A stretch of 64,000 nucleotides of DNA from Vulcanimicrobiota bacterium (lineage in GTDB: Bacteria > Vulcanimicrobiota > Xenobia > Xenobiales > JADMJV01), in contig JAHBVR010000006.1 in assembly GCA_019637395.1 (NCBI GenBank), forward strand, positions 186,001 through 250,000. The letters are read 5' to 3'. Of this stretch, positions 1 through 8,323 are shown piece after piece. The translations under genes and the position numbers were made by a program. Under the pieces are notes generated by a model. It saw only the letters and a list, made by a program, of their open reading frames with translations. It made no database searches and was not told the origin of the DNA. How positions within the stretch are numbered: the first letter of the stretch is position 1; each line of letters opens with the position of its first letter.

Positions 1-2
1 GC

Positions 3-275
3 CAGTTGCTCAAAAAACTGCAAAGCTCGCGTCCTTTCGTAGGCAACCTGCGCGGAATCGGGCTGCTCTGGGCTCTGGAGCTGGTCGAACCAGACAAAAC
101 CCCCGTGGCGGCCGAGAAGATGGACGCCTTGTACGCGGCTTTGAAAAAACGCAGGGTTTACACCTTCCGGCGTGACAACTTCCTCTACCTGGCCCCGCCC
201 CTGGTCATCGAAAAGGCCGAACTGGACGAGGTGGTGGGACTGGTGGAGCAATCTTTGGACGAGGTGTTCGCATGA
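3..275 (+). CDS. Class III aminotransferase, C-terminal part (5' end outside window)
   Basis: Only the last 90 or so residues are in the window; the frame is open from base 3. The segment G-x-L-R-G-x-G-L-L-W-A-L-E-L followed by an alternating strand/helix tail matches the small C-terminal domain of PLP-dependent class III (omega/GABA-type) aminotransferases. The active-site lysine lies upstream and cannot be checked. The stop overlaps the start of the next gene (ATGA), so it is translationally coupled to the CoA-transferase pair. That suggests a catabolic route in which an amino acid is transaminated and the resulting oxoacid is activated by CoA transfer. Substrate unknown. Confidence 0.8.
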   Translation, partial: QLLKKLQSSRPFVGNLRGIGLLWALELVEPDKTPVAAEKMDALYAALKKRRVYTFRRDNFLYLAPPLVIEKAELDEVVGLVEQSLDEVFA

Positions 276-970
276 AAAGCAAAGTGGTAGACAACGCAGC
301 CGTTGCCCTGGCCGGGCTCAAGAGTGGAATGACGGTGATGTCCGGAGGTTTTGGCCTGTGCGGCAACCCCGAAGCGTGCATCCACCACATCGCCCAGAGT
401 GACCTCAAAGACCTGACCATCGTGAGCAACAATTGCGGCAACCAGGGGCGCGGTCTGGCCGCGCTACTCAAAAATCGCCAGGTGCGCAAAGTCATCTGCA
501 GCTTCATCGGCGGCAATCCGGATCTTTCCGCTCAATACCTGGCCGGCGAGGTGGAAGTGGAGCTCAATCCTCAGGGCACTCTGGCCGAGCGCATTCGGGC
601 CGCCGGCGCCGGGTTGGGCGGTTTTTTCACCCCCACCGGAGTAGGCACCAAGGTGGCCGAAGGCAAGGAAGTGCGCGAAATCAACGGGCGCAAGTATTTG
701 TTTGAAAAGCCCCTGCACGCCGATTTCGCCCTGGTGCGCGCCGCCGTCGGCGACAAGTTCGGCAACTTGCGTTTTTACAAGACCTCGCGCAACTTCAATC
801 CGCTGATGGCCACGGCCGCCAAGATCACCGTGGTGGAAGTGGACAAACTGGTGGAAGTAGGCGAACTGGACGCTGACGACATCCATCTGCCCGGCTTGTT
901 TGTCAATTATATCTTTCAGGCCGATCATGAGAATCCCATCGAACACCGCACCGTACGAGGAGAAGCATAA
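272..970 (+). CDS. 3-oxoacid CoA-transferase, subunit A
   Basis: A 232-residue protein matching the A (alpha) subunit of heterodimeric succinyl-CoA:3-ketoacid or acetoacetate-type CoA-transferases, in length and in the early glycine-rich CoA-binding motif S-G-G-F-G-L-C-G-N-P-E (about residues 25-35). It would pair with the B subunit encoded next to move CoA between an acyl-CoA and a 3-oxoacid in the cytoplasm. ATG start overlaps the preceding aminotransferase stop; one base separates its stop from the B-subunit ATG. The family is confident, but the exact acyl donor (succinyl-CoA, acetyl-CoA) cannot be read from the sequence. Confidence 0.92.
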   Translation: MKSKVVDNAAVALAGLKSGMTVMSGGFGLCGNPEACIHHIAQSDLKDLTIVSNNCGNQGRGLAALLKNRQVRKVICSFIGGNPDLSAQYLAGEVEVELNPQGTLAERIRAAGAGLGGFFTPTGVGTKVAEGKEVREINGRKYLFEKPLHADFALVRAAVGDKFGNLRFYKTSRNFNPLMATAAKITVVEVDKLVEVGELDADDIHLPGLFVNYIFQADHENPIEHRTVRGEA

Positions 971-971
971 A

Positions 972-1601
972 ATGTGGAGCAAAGCTCAAATCGCACAACG
1001 CGCCAGTAAAGAACTCAACGACGGAGACATCGTCAACCTGGGCATCGGCCTGCCCACCGAAGTGGCCAACTACGTGCCGGAGGGCATCTCGGTGATGTTC
1101 CACTCCGAGAACGGCCTGCTGGGCATGGGCCCCTTCCCCACCGAAGACGAACTGGACCCCCAGATCATCAACGCCGGTAAGCAAACGGTCACGCTGGCCA
1201 GCGGCGCCTCCACCTTCGATTCCTCCTTATCCTTCGCCATGATCCGCGGCGGCCATGTGGACGTGGCCATTCTGGGCGGCCTGGAGGTCTCCCAGGCCGG
1301 CGACCTGGCCAACTGGATGGTGCCGGGTAAAATGGTCAACGGCATGGGCGGCGCCATGGATCTGGCTAACGGCGCGCGCAAAACGCTGGTGCTGCAGACC
1401 CACACCTCCAAAGACGGCGATTCCAAGCTGAAAGCCGAACTGGCCCTGCCGGCCACGGCCCTGGGTTGCGTCAACCGCGTCATCACCGAGCTGGGCGTCT
1501 TTGACTGCAAGGGCGACCACTTTCTGTGCGTGGAGCTGGCCGAGGGCGTCAGCCAGGACGAGGCCAAAGCCAGGACGGCCGGAGAATTGCGCTTCGCTTG
1601 A
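972..1601 (+). CDS. 3-oxoacid CoA-transferase, subunit B
   Basis: A 209-residue B (beta) subunit. The catalytic glutamate that forms the glutamyl-CoA thioester is in S-E-N-G-L-L-G-M-G (Glu46), followed by the family's G-A-S-T-F-D-S and G-G-H-V-D-V-A-I-L-G-G-L motifs. I chose the ATG at 972, one base after the A-subunit stop, over an upstream in-frame GTG at 900 because family members begin at this M-W-S-K region. With subunit A and the upstream aminotransferase it forms one operon, probably ending at the hairpin that begins at its stop codon. Confidence 0.93.
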   Translation: MWSKAQIAQRASKELNDGDIVNLGIGLPTEVANYVPEGISVMFHSENGLLGMGPFPTEDELDPQIINAGKQTVTLASGASTFDSSLSFAMIRGGHVDVAILGGLEVSQAGDLANWMVPGKMVNGMGGAMDLANGARKTLVLQTHTSKDGDSKLKAELALPATALGCVNRVITELGVFDCKGDHFLCVELAEGVSQDEAKARTAGELRFA

Positions 1602-1630
1602 CCGATTTAGCCTGACAGACTAAATTGGTC
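1600..1630 (+). terminator. Hairpin at the end of the CoA-transferase operon
   Basis: An 11-base inverted repeat (1600-1610 and 1620-1630) with a 9-base loop. The arms pair completely in RNA if one G-U pair is allowed. It begins inside the CoA-transferase B stop codon and fills the gap before the next gene. There is no T-run after it, so intrinsic termination is plausible but not certain. It could equally be a protective 3' hairpin. Confidence 0.45.
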
Positions 1631-1632
1631 GA

Positions 1633-2828
1633 ATGTGGATTCCCCGCGACCTGGAAGCCGTCTGGCCGGAGGCCGGGCGGCAACCCATCAGGATCGTCAC
1701 CGGCGTGCGTCAATGCGGCAAATCCTCTCTACTGGAGCGCCTCGGCGGTGAATACACCTTCGTTTCCCTGGATGACCTGCAAAATCGCCAGTTGGCGCAA
1801 TCGGACCCGGCGCTCTTCTTCCAGACCCACCCGGGGCCGCTGATTCTGGACGAGGTCCAGCACGCTCCCCAGCTCTTCTCGAACTGAAGAGACTGGTTGA
1901 CGCTCAAAAAGCCGGCAAGACGGCGCCTCGAAATTTCTGGCTGTCCGGCTCCAACCTGATTTTTCTGCGCAAGAACGTAGGAGAATCTCTGGCCGGGCGA
2001 GCCAGCCCGATTCGTTTGCATCCTCTCTCCATAAGTGAGATCGCCTCGGCCGCCCCTGACTTTCCGCTGGTCCAATCTTTTCTCTGGGGAGGATGGCCTG
2101 AACTTTACGCCCATCCGACCACTCTTCCCCAGGTGGTCCGCTATCTCAACGAATATATCCAGTTGGTGCTCGAGCGCGACGTGACTCAGTCAGCCGGAAT
2201 TCAAAAGGTTCCGCAATTCCTAAAATTCGTGACCCTGCTGGCCGGCCGCGCCGCCAACGTCCTCGAGTTGTCCAGCCTGGCCTCAGCCGCCGGAGTGCAA
2301 GTTTCCACCGTCATGGATTGGGCTGGAGCTCTCGAGCAAATGCTCATCATCCAACGCCTGCCCGCCTTCACCAGCGAACTCAGCAAGCGATTGATCAAAG
2401 CTCCCAAACTCTACTTTCAAGACACCGGTTTGCTCTGCCGGTTGCAAGGCTGGCAGGCCCTGGAGCCTTTGCTGACCAGTCCCCTGGTGGGAGCCGCCTT
2501 CGAAAACCTCGCCTTCACGGAAATCCTCAAGGCTCGCGACCATTGTCTGCAGGACTGGAATCTCAGTTATTTTCGCAGCAAAGACGGGCAAGAGATCGAC
2601 TTTGTCATCACTTCAGGGGTTCGCACTTTACTGCTGGAATGCAAGTTCTCCGCGCAAAATACCCAGTATTTACCGACGCCGCCACCCGTCCAGAAACTCT
2701 TTGGAGCCGGTATTCCGATTCACATCATTAGCTTTGGCGGAGAAATCCGCCCGCTAAAAAACCATAGCTTCCAGGTCCCCATCCAGAAACTGAAAACCTT
2801 CCTGCTCGATCAGCTCGGTGGCCCCTGA
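1633..2828 (+). pseudogene. AAA ATPase with DUF4143 domain, broken by one frameshift
   Basis: The first 84 codons (1633-1887) encode a Walker A motif G-V-R-Q-C-G-K-S-S and a Walker B motif L-I-L-D-E-V-Q-H, then hit a stop. The rest, readable in another frame through 2828, continues without loss: S-G-S-N-L-I-F-L then the DUF4143 half with L-V-L-E-R-D-V, K-L-Y-F-Q-D-T-G-L-L and D-G-Q-E-I-D-F-V. Insertion of a single base near 1880 would restore L-F-S-E-L-K and join both parts into a normal protein of about 400 residues. Such ATPases are scattered accessory genes of unclear function. Either a recent inactivation or a sequencing error. Confidence 0.85.
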
Positions 2829-2836
2829 GGGTGCTG

Positions 2837-3178
2837 TCAGTGGAACTTTTCACCGCGCTCCAGCATCCCGAGTATCTTCTCCAGGCGCGTCTGGCGGGTT
2901 TCCGGTTTCTTGGCCGTCTGCAAACGCCACAGGATGGCATAGCGGTTGGCTGAGTTCAAAGTCATCGGGCACCCGGGCGGTGGCCGGACTATCGTAGGCT
3001 TTCTCCCAACGGCCGTCCGTTGCATGCGCCCCGCTTCGATCAGTTTCTCGACCTTGAGCCGGTTGATCTTGGACCAGATGCTACGCGGTCGGCGCGGCGT
3101 AAACTTATGCAGATAGGCGTCCTGGTCGAGCGACTTGACCTGACCATCGATCCAGCCGTAGCAGAGAGCGATATCCAC
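2837..3178 (-). pseudogene. YdeI/OmpD-associated family protein, truncated and scrambled
   Basis: The first part (A-L-C-Y-G-W-I-D-G-Q, T-P-R-R-P-R-S-I-W-S-K-I-N) and the end (T-L-N-S-A-N-R-Y-A-I-L-W-R, K-K-P-E-T-R) are signature stretches of the YdeI/OmpD-associated family. The N-terminal third is missing. The centre is out of frame: another frame of the same DNA reads G-R-W-E-K-A-Y-D-S-P-A-T-A-R-V-P-D-D, the expected family sequence, and the segment between that and L-N-S-A-N is deleted. So at least one frameshift, an internal deletion and a 5' truncation are visible. Not expected to make a working protein. Confidence 0.8.
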
Positions 3179-3226
3179 ACCCCGGCGGACCGGCCGGCCC
3201 CGTCAGCAAACAGAATCACTTCAAGT

Positions 3227-3895
3227 TCACAGCTCAAAGCGATAGCCCACCCCGTAAACGGAATAAATGACCTCTTTGTCGGGTAACTCCCGGGCGATCT
3301 TCTTGCGCAGGTTCTTGATGTGACTGTCCACCACGCGGTCGGTGACATCCTGGTCCCTATCGTAGGTAAGATCAACGATCGAATCGCGCGAGTAGACCCG
3401 CCCCGGATGCTCTAAAAAGAGCTTGAGCAAGCGATACTCGGTGGGAGTCAGGTCCAACCGTTGCCCCTGCACATAAATCATCTGGGCGGCCTGATCACAG
3501 CGAAAAAGGGAATCCTCCGGCCGCGGCGCTCCCCGCCAGCGCTTCAGCACCACCTTGACCCGGGCCACCACTTCGCGAGGACTGAAGGGCTTGCAGATGT
3601 AATCATCGGCGCCCAGTTCCAGACCCAGCAGGCGGTCGAGCTCTTCCACCCTGGCCGTTACCATCATGACGGGAGTTTCCGAAATCTTCCGTATCTCCCG
3701 GCAGATAGTCAGGCCGTCCAGGCCGGGCAGCATGAGGTCGAGCAATACCAGATCCGGCTTATACTCCTGGAAAGCGGCGAGGGCCTCGCCGCCGTGGCCG
3801 ACCCAACGGTGTTCCATGTCGGAATGAGTGAGATAATCCCCTAGAATGCCGGCTAAGGACTCTTCATCTTCGATGATGAGAATGCGCGGTTTCAT
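3227..3895 (-). CDS. OmpR/PhoB-family response regulator (BaeR-like)
   Basis: 222 residues: receiver domain about 1-120 with acidic pocket E9-D10-E11, phospho-acceptor Asp53 in V-L-L-D-L-M-L-P, the conserved Thr in V-T-A-R and the Lys in I-C-K-P-F-S. A winged-helix DNA-binding domain follows (about 130-222) with L-T-P-T-E-Y-R-L-L and the terminal Y-S-V-Y-G-V-G-Y-R-F. It most resembles BaeR-type regulators. The start overlaps the kinase stop (ATGA), so the two form a coupled pair. As last gene of the unit beginning at 9644 it may control that operon; this is inferred from position only. Confidence 0.95.
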   Translation of the reverse strand: MKPRILIIEDEESLAGILGDYLTHSDMEHRWVGHGGEALAAFQEYKPDLVLLDLMLPGLDGLTICREIRKISETPVMMVTARVEELDRLLGLELGADDYICKPFSPREVVARVKVVLKRWRGAPRPEDSLFRCDQAAQMIYVQGQRLDLTPTEYRLLKLFLEHPGRVYSRDSIVDLTYDRDQDVTDRVVDSHIKNLRKKIARELPDKEVIYSVYGVGYRFEL

Positions 3896-4932
3896 CGTTT
3901 GGCCATCGGCAGTGTGAATTCGACTCTGAGTCCGCCCAGCGGCGAAGCCGCCGCCCGGAGCTGGCCCTCGTGAGCCTGGGCGATGGCGTTACAAATCGAG
4001 AGCCCGAGCCCGGCTCCGCCCAGCTTTTTGCTGCGCGAGGGCTCCACCCGGAAAAATCGTTCAAAAAGCCTGTCCCTCATTTCCGCGGCTACGGCCGGAG
4101 GGGAATCGTCGAGCCGTATCCTCCAATGGGTGCCGGTATCCTGGCAACGCAACTCGACCCGGCCGGGAGCCTCGGTATAGCGCAGAGAGTTTTCCAGTAA
4201 ATTGGAGAGCAACTGGCGCAGCCGATCGGGATCGCCCCAGACGTGCGCCTGCAGTCGGGCCGTTTCCTGCACGACGGAGAGCTCCAGTCCGGCTTTGGCG
4301 TAACGGGACTGAAAAGGCTCGCTGGCCTCCTGGAGCAACTTCCACAGTTCCACTTCGCGCATCTTATAATTCAACTGGCCCAGATCGGCCCGGGCCAGTT
4401 GAAAGAGATCCTCGGTCAGGGCGGTCAGCGCCATCACCTGCCCGTGCAGCAACTCAAAAGCCTCCGCGTTGGCGGGACGCACTCCATCCTGCAGCGCCTC
4501 CACCTCGGCGCGCAGCACCGCCAGCGGGGTGCGCAGTTCGTGGGAAACATCAGCGATCCACTGCTTGCGGGACTCGTTGCCTCTTTCCAGAGTGTGGGCC
4601 AGATGATTGAAACGCCGGGCCAACTGGCCCAACTCATCGCCCGCCTCGACCGTAATGCGCGTCTGGTAGTCACCTCCGGCCAGTTTTTGGGTGCCGCGCA
4701 GCAGCCGCAAAAGAGGCCGGCGCAGGTGGGCCGATAGGGCGGCGGCCGTGATGGTGCTGAGAGCCAGAGCCATAGTTCCAATCAGAGCCGAGGTGCGCAT
4801 CTCAAGCCCCCGGCCCAAACTGAGCCGCAGGGTCGTCAGCATGACCAGGACCAGCACGGCGCAGGTCAAGAAGAGAGAAGCGAAGATTTTCTGGCCAATC
4901 GAGAGCTTCACTCCTGGAGGTGCGCTAAGCAT
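3892..4932 (-). CDS. Sensor histidine kinase with almost no extracytoplasmic sensor domain
   Basis: 346 residues from the ATG at 4932 that shares its A with the upstream stop (TGATG), with GGAGG 10 bases upstream; the 4965 start is less likely. Two membrane helices (about 17-34 and 47-67) are separated by only a dozen residues. A HAMP domain follows, then the phospho-acceptor motif D-V-S-H-E-L-R-T-P (His131) and a HATPase domain with L-L-E-N-S-L-R-Y and G-G-A-G-L-G-L-S-I. BaeS-type kinases are normally longer, with a sizeable periplasmic domain; here it is absent. Sensing is therefore probably within the membrane or via a partner, perhaps the transporter encoded immediately upstream. Partner of the downstream regulator. 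Confidence 0.93.
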   Translation of the reverse strand: MLSAPPGVKLSIGQKIFASLFLTCAVLVLVMLTTLRLSLGRGLEMRTSALIGTMALALSTITAAALSAHLRRPLLRLLRGTQKLAGGDYQTRITVEAGDELGQLARRFNHLAHTLERGNESRKQWIADVSHELRTPLAVLRAEVEALQDGVRPANAEAFELLHGQVMALTALTEDLFQLARADLGQLNYKMREVELWKLLQEASEPFQSRYAKAGLELSVVQETARLQAHVWGDPDRLRQLLSNLLENSLRYTEAPGRVELRCQDTGTHWRIRLDDSPPAVAAEMRDRLFERFFRVEPSRSKKLGGAGLGLSICNAIAQAHEGQLRAAASPLGGLRVEFTLPMAKR

Positions 4933-6941
4933 CAACAGGCGACCTCCTTCAGGTCCATACGCCAACCGGGAATGCCCTGGTCCGGCTGCAGACCTATGCC
5001 CTCTAAACGGGCCTGCAAACGTTGCCCAGGACGCTCCAATCCGAACTCCACCAGCCCGAGCCGGTCATCCAGGCAAGCCCAGGTTCGGGCCCGCCCGTGC
5101 TGGCCATGCTGCTCCCAACTGCTGTCCCGGCGGCTGCGCACGTAATGGCTGTGCAGGTTAGCCCGCCAGGGCAGGCCGCGGCTGAGCAGGCGAGCCGGCG
5201 GGCGGTCACTCCAACGACAGGCCGTCCCGTGCAGAGGAGTGATTCCCAGGGCCAGCACCAGCGCGTCCAACCAGGGGTCCGGCTGACCGCTGCGTTCATA
5301 GAAAGCGACCAGTTCCGGGGTTTCCCAGAAAGCCACTCGCGCTCCCCGATCGGAAGCCAGCCAGAACTGCCCGTTCAGATCGAGTTCCACTGTGAAAGTC
5401 CGCAGGTCGCCGGCACAGCGGTAAACCAACCGGCGGCCCACCGGCAGGTGCAGGTGCACCCCGGCCGGGTGGCTGGCGGCCCGCACGCGCTCACCCTCAC
5501 AGGGCCGGCAGTCCAACAAAAAGCAGTCGTCCTGAAACAGGTGGCTGAGGTGGAAGGGAAGCGTGGAAGCTCCCGGACGGGCGTCCGACTGAACATGCAC
5601 GTGCAGATGCGGCTGAGGAGAGCGTCCGCTGTTTCCACAGCGTCCCAGTAACTGGCCCAAAGCGACGGTTTGGCCCGGATGCACCTGCAAACTTCCCGAC
5701 TGCAGATGCGCCAGCACCACCACCGGCCCGCTGCTGGCCTGAATCATCACGTAGTTGCCCCAACGTTGCTGAATATTGACTTCACCCGGCGGATTGTCGG
5801 GACAGTCCGCCAGGCAGTCGAGTACCCGGCCGGCCAGGGGAGCAAGAATTTCCGCTCCCCAGCAATAGTAGTCGGACAACTGAGCGCCCTGGCCGGCGAA
5901 GCTGAGACCCTCGCGCTGCTGCACGAAATCGAGAGCGTAGCGCCACTGCTCCTGGTGGGTGTGAGGTCCGTCAAACCCCTGGTAGCAGGTCCATTCCCCA
6001 CGGAAGGGCAAGCGCAAGGCCAGACTGCTCGGGTCCAGACCGCGCGCCTGAGCCTGGGCACAGCGTTCCCAGCTACGCTCGGGCAAAGCCGGGGCCAGCA
6101 ATCTTTGAAAACGCCAGAAGCCGCCGGCACGCGGCCAGCAGGCCCACAAAAACAGCCAGGTGACCAGCACAAAGGGGATGGCCAGCGGAGGTAAGCCCAG
6201 AGGCGCCAACAGGCTGGTACAGGCCAGGTAGGTCAGACTGGAAGCGCCCGCCGCCAGCAATCCCAGCGTCAGGCTGGCGCGGCCCGGCGAAAGCCAGAGA
6301 CCGCTGAGCATCAGACAACTGAGCATGGCCTGAGTTCCGGCCAGAACCTGAGCGTAGGAATCCAAGGGCACGCCCAGGCAGGCCAGTAAAGCATAGGACA
6401 GGCCGAAAGAAAGAGCGCACAACAGCAGCAGATAAGGAGAGCCGAGGGCGATAGCCAGAGCCACCAGCAGACCACTGACCGGATTTGGCGCCAGGAAGAT
6501 TCCCCCCAGCGAACACAGGAAGGGATAACCGTGCTGAGGCGGGAGCGGCTGCAGCACCAGCAGCAAGGAGCGTCCCACCGACATCAAACCCAGCCCCACC
6601 AGCACGAAGGGCGCGCACAGAGGGCGCTGCAGTCGGGAGCGCAGCCAGGTGGTCAGCAACACGCAGGCCGGTCCGCCGGCCACGATCAGGCCCAGCAGCA
6701 CCAGGCCGGGCTGGTAGGTAGCCCCCAGCAAATGGCCCACCAGCAGCGCGTTGACCAGCTCCAGGGCGGGAGGAACCGGTTCCAGCGGCAGGCAACGGCG
6801 CGCCAGCCTGGCGCTGAGAGCGCAGATCCAGGCGGCGCAGCCGGGCAGGGGCTCGACCATGGTGGCGGCCAGCAGCAGCAGGGAGGGGAGCCAGCCCGGC
6901 AACATCAGGAAGGAGCCGTAGGCCGAGAGCAAAGTCTTCAT
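4932..6941 (-). CDS. Urea-transporter domain fused to an M23 metallopeptidase domain
   Basis: 669 residues from the ATG at 6941, which overlaps the preceding stop (TAATG). Residues about 1-280 are very hydrophobic and match the urea transporter (UT) family, including repeated S-G-L-L-V-A-L-type segments, a S-Y-A-Q-V-L stretch and L-A-I-P-F-V-L-V-T-W-L. The second half is a soluble lysostaphin-type M23 domain: H-T-H-Q-E-Q-W-R-Y-A-L-D-F supplies a zinc His and Asp, and P-Q-P-H-L-H-V-H-V-Q the H-x-H motif. A C-terminal region of about 180 residues has no fold I recognise. UT proteins are channels for urea or small amides; M23 enzymes cut peptide bridges, usually in peptidoglycan. Both motif sets look intact. 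Combined function unknown. Confidence 0.88.
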   Translation of the reverse strand: MKTLLSAYGSFLMLPGWLPSLLLLAATMVEPLPGCAAWICALSARLARRCLPLEPVPPALELVNALLVGHLLGATYQPGLVLLGLIVAGGPACVLLTTWLRSRLQRPLCAPFVLVGLGLMSVGRSLLLVLQPLPPQHGYPFLCSLGGIFLAPNPVSGLLVALAIALGSPYLLLLCALSFGLSYALLACLGVPLDSYAQVLAGTQAMLSCLMLSGLWLSPGRASLTLGLLAAGASSLTYLACTSLLAPLGLPPLAIPFVLVTWLFLWACWPRAGGFWRFQRLLAPALPERSWERCAQAQARGLDPSSLALRLPFRGEWTCYQGFDGPHTHQEQWRYALDFVQQREGLSFAGQGAQLSDYYCWGAEILAPLAGRVLDCLADCPDNPPGEVNIQQRWGNYVMIQASSGPVVVLAHLQSGSLQVHPGQTVALGQLLGRCGNSGRSPQPHLHVHVQSDARPGASTLPFHLSHLFQDDCFLLDCRPCEGERVRAASHPAGVHLHLPVGRRLVYRCAGDLRTFTVELDLNGQFWLASDRGARVAFWETPELVAFYERSGQPDPWLDALVLALGITPLHGTACRWSDRPPARLLSRGLPWRANLHSHYVRSRRDSSWEQHGQHGRARTWACLDDRLGLVEFGLERPGQRLQARLEGIGLQPDQGIPGWRMDLKEVAC

Positions 6942-8323
6942 TATCTCGTGACCGGGACACAACTGCGCAGGTGCTCAGGAAGCTCGTCCTGGGCGCACAT
7001 GACTTCCAGGTTCTCGGCCCGCCGAATCATCGACACGCAGCTATCTTCCTGAAGTAGAACGATGGCCGGACGATATTCGATAAACTGCAGCCATTGCGTG
7101 TTGTTGTAGGCGCCCACCGGACTGATGAGCAGGCGGTCGCCCTGGCGTAGCGGCGCGATCTGAAGGCTGCTCCTGACCACGTCAATGTTCATGCACAGGG
7201 GCCCGTAAAGCACCGTCTCCCGGGGCGGGCCCACGGGAGGACGGGTGAGTTTCACCTGATGGTTGTACCAAAAAGCGGTGAACAGCGTATTCACGCCGGC
7301 ATCGAGCACGGCCGCCCGGCGGCCGTCGGGCAACCGCTTGGTGCCGACCACGCTGGTGATGAGATGTTGGGCATCGTCCACGGTGGCCCGCCCCGACTCG
7401 AAAATCAGCCGCGGCAGGGGCTGGTTGCGGCGCACTCGGAATTCCATTCCCTGGTGCAGGGCATCCACCACCGCTCGAGCAAACTCCTCGGGCTGGGGAA
7501 CCGCCTGGGCCGGCGGTAAATAGACTCCCTGCAAGGCATTCCGCGAAGGCAGCCCACCACCAATATCCAGCGATTTGATACGCATCTCCCCGTCTTGCTC
7601 CAGCCAGGCTGCGAACTCGCACATCAGGCGCATTTGTTCGGCGTAAGCGCGGGGTTCCAGAATAAAAGTCCCGATATGCGAATGCAGCCCGGTCAGGCAC
7701 AGCTGGGGATTGAGTTCGATGCGCCGGGCCGCCTCGTGGGCTTCGCCGCTTTCTAGATGAAAACCAAAGCGGCTCCAAGGCTCACTGTAGCCGGTATTGA
7801 GATTCAATCGGAGGGTGACCGGCACGACCCGGCCCTGATCGCGGGCGATCGCCTCGATCGTGGAGAGTTCGTCCAGATGGTCCACGTGCAAATGCGCTCC
7901 TTCGCCAATGGCGCGCCGCAAAATCTCCGCACTTTTATTGGGCCCGTTGAAAAGGATCCGCTCGCCGGGAATACCGAGCCGGCGCGCTTTCTCGTATTCG
8001 AAGCGAGAAACCACTTCGGCCCAACAGCCTTCCTGGTGCAAAATATTGCAGATGGCGCTGGTATAGTTGGTCTTGTAAGACCAGCCGTGAACCACGTCGG
8101 AGTAGAGCGCCTGAAAGGCGCGGCGCAGCCGGCGCGCATTCTCGCGCAGACGTTTTTCGCTGGTCACGAACAGCGGCGAGCCAAATTCGGCCACCAGTTC
8201 CTCCAAATTGTGCCCTTCCAGCTGATCCTGATATTCGCCGCGCGGCGGGCGCAAGCCGAATTTATTGAGCGTTCCCAACTGGTGAGGCGACATGGACGGG
8301 GCTATCCAAGGCTTCTTGCTCAT
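6941..8323 (-). CDS. PLP-dependent fold-III decarboxylase (diaminopimelate/ornithine decarboxylase-like)
   Basis: 460 residues with an alanine-racemase-type barrel and the decarboxylase C-terminal domain. Visible landmarks: Lys84 in Y-K-T-N as the PLP Schiff-base lysine, H-S-H-I-G-T, the phosphate-binding L-D-I-G-G-G-L-P, E-S-G-R (E-P-G-R in diaminopimelate decarboxylase) and G-P-L-C-M-N-I-D-V carrying the catalytic-type cysteine. The sequence departs from ordinary LysA at the substrate-specificity motifs, so a dedicated biosynthetic role is more likely than lysine synthesis. Overlaps the ATP-grasp gene by 4 bases and the transporter gene by 1. Reaction probably removal of CO2 from an amino acid or amino-acid derivative; substrate unknown. 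Confidence 0.88.
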   Translation of the reverse strand: MSKKPWIAPSMSPHQLGTLNKFGLRPPRGEYQDQLEGHNLEELVAEFGSPLFVTSEKRLRENARRLRRAFQALYSDVVHGWSYKTNYTSAICNILHQEGCWAEVVSRFEYEKARRLGIPGERILFNGPNKSAEILRRAIGEGAHLHVDHLDELSTIEAIARDQGRVVPVTLRLNLNTGYSEPWSRFGFHLESGEAHEAARRIELNPQLCLTGLHSHIGTFILEPRAYAEQMRLMCEFAAWLEQDGEMRIKSLDIGGGLPSRNALQGVYLPPAQAVPQPEEFARAVVDALHQGMEFRVRRNQPLPRLIFESGRATVDDAQHLITSVVGTKRLPDGRRAAVLDAGVNTLFTAFWYNHQVKLTRPPVGPPRETVLYGPLCMNIDVVRSSLQIAPLRQGDRLLISPVGAYNNTQWLQFIEYRPAIVLLQEDSCVSMIRRAENLEVMCAQDELPEHLRSCVPVTR

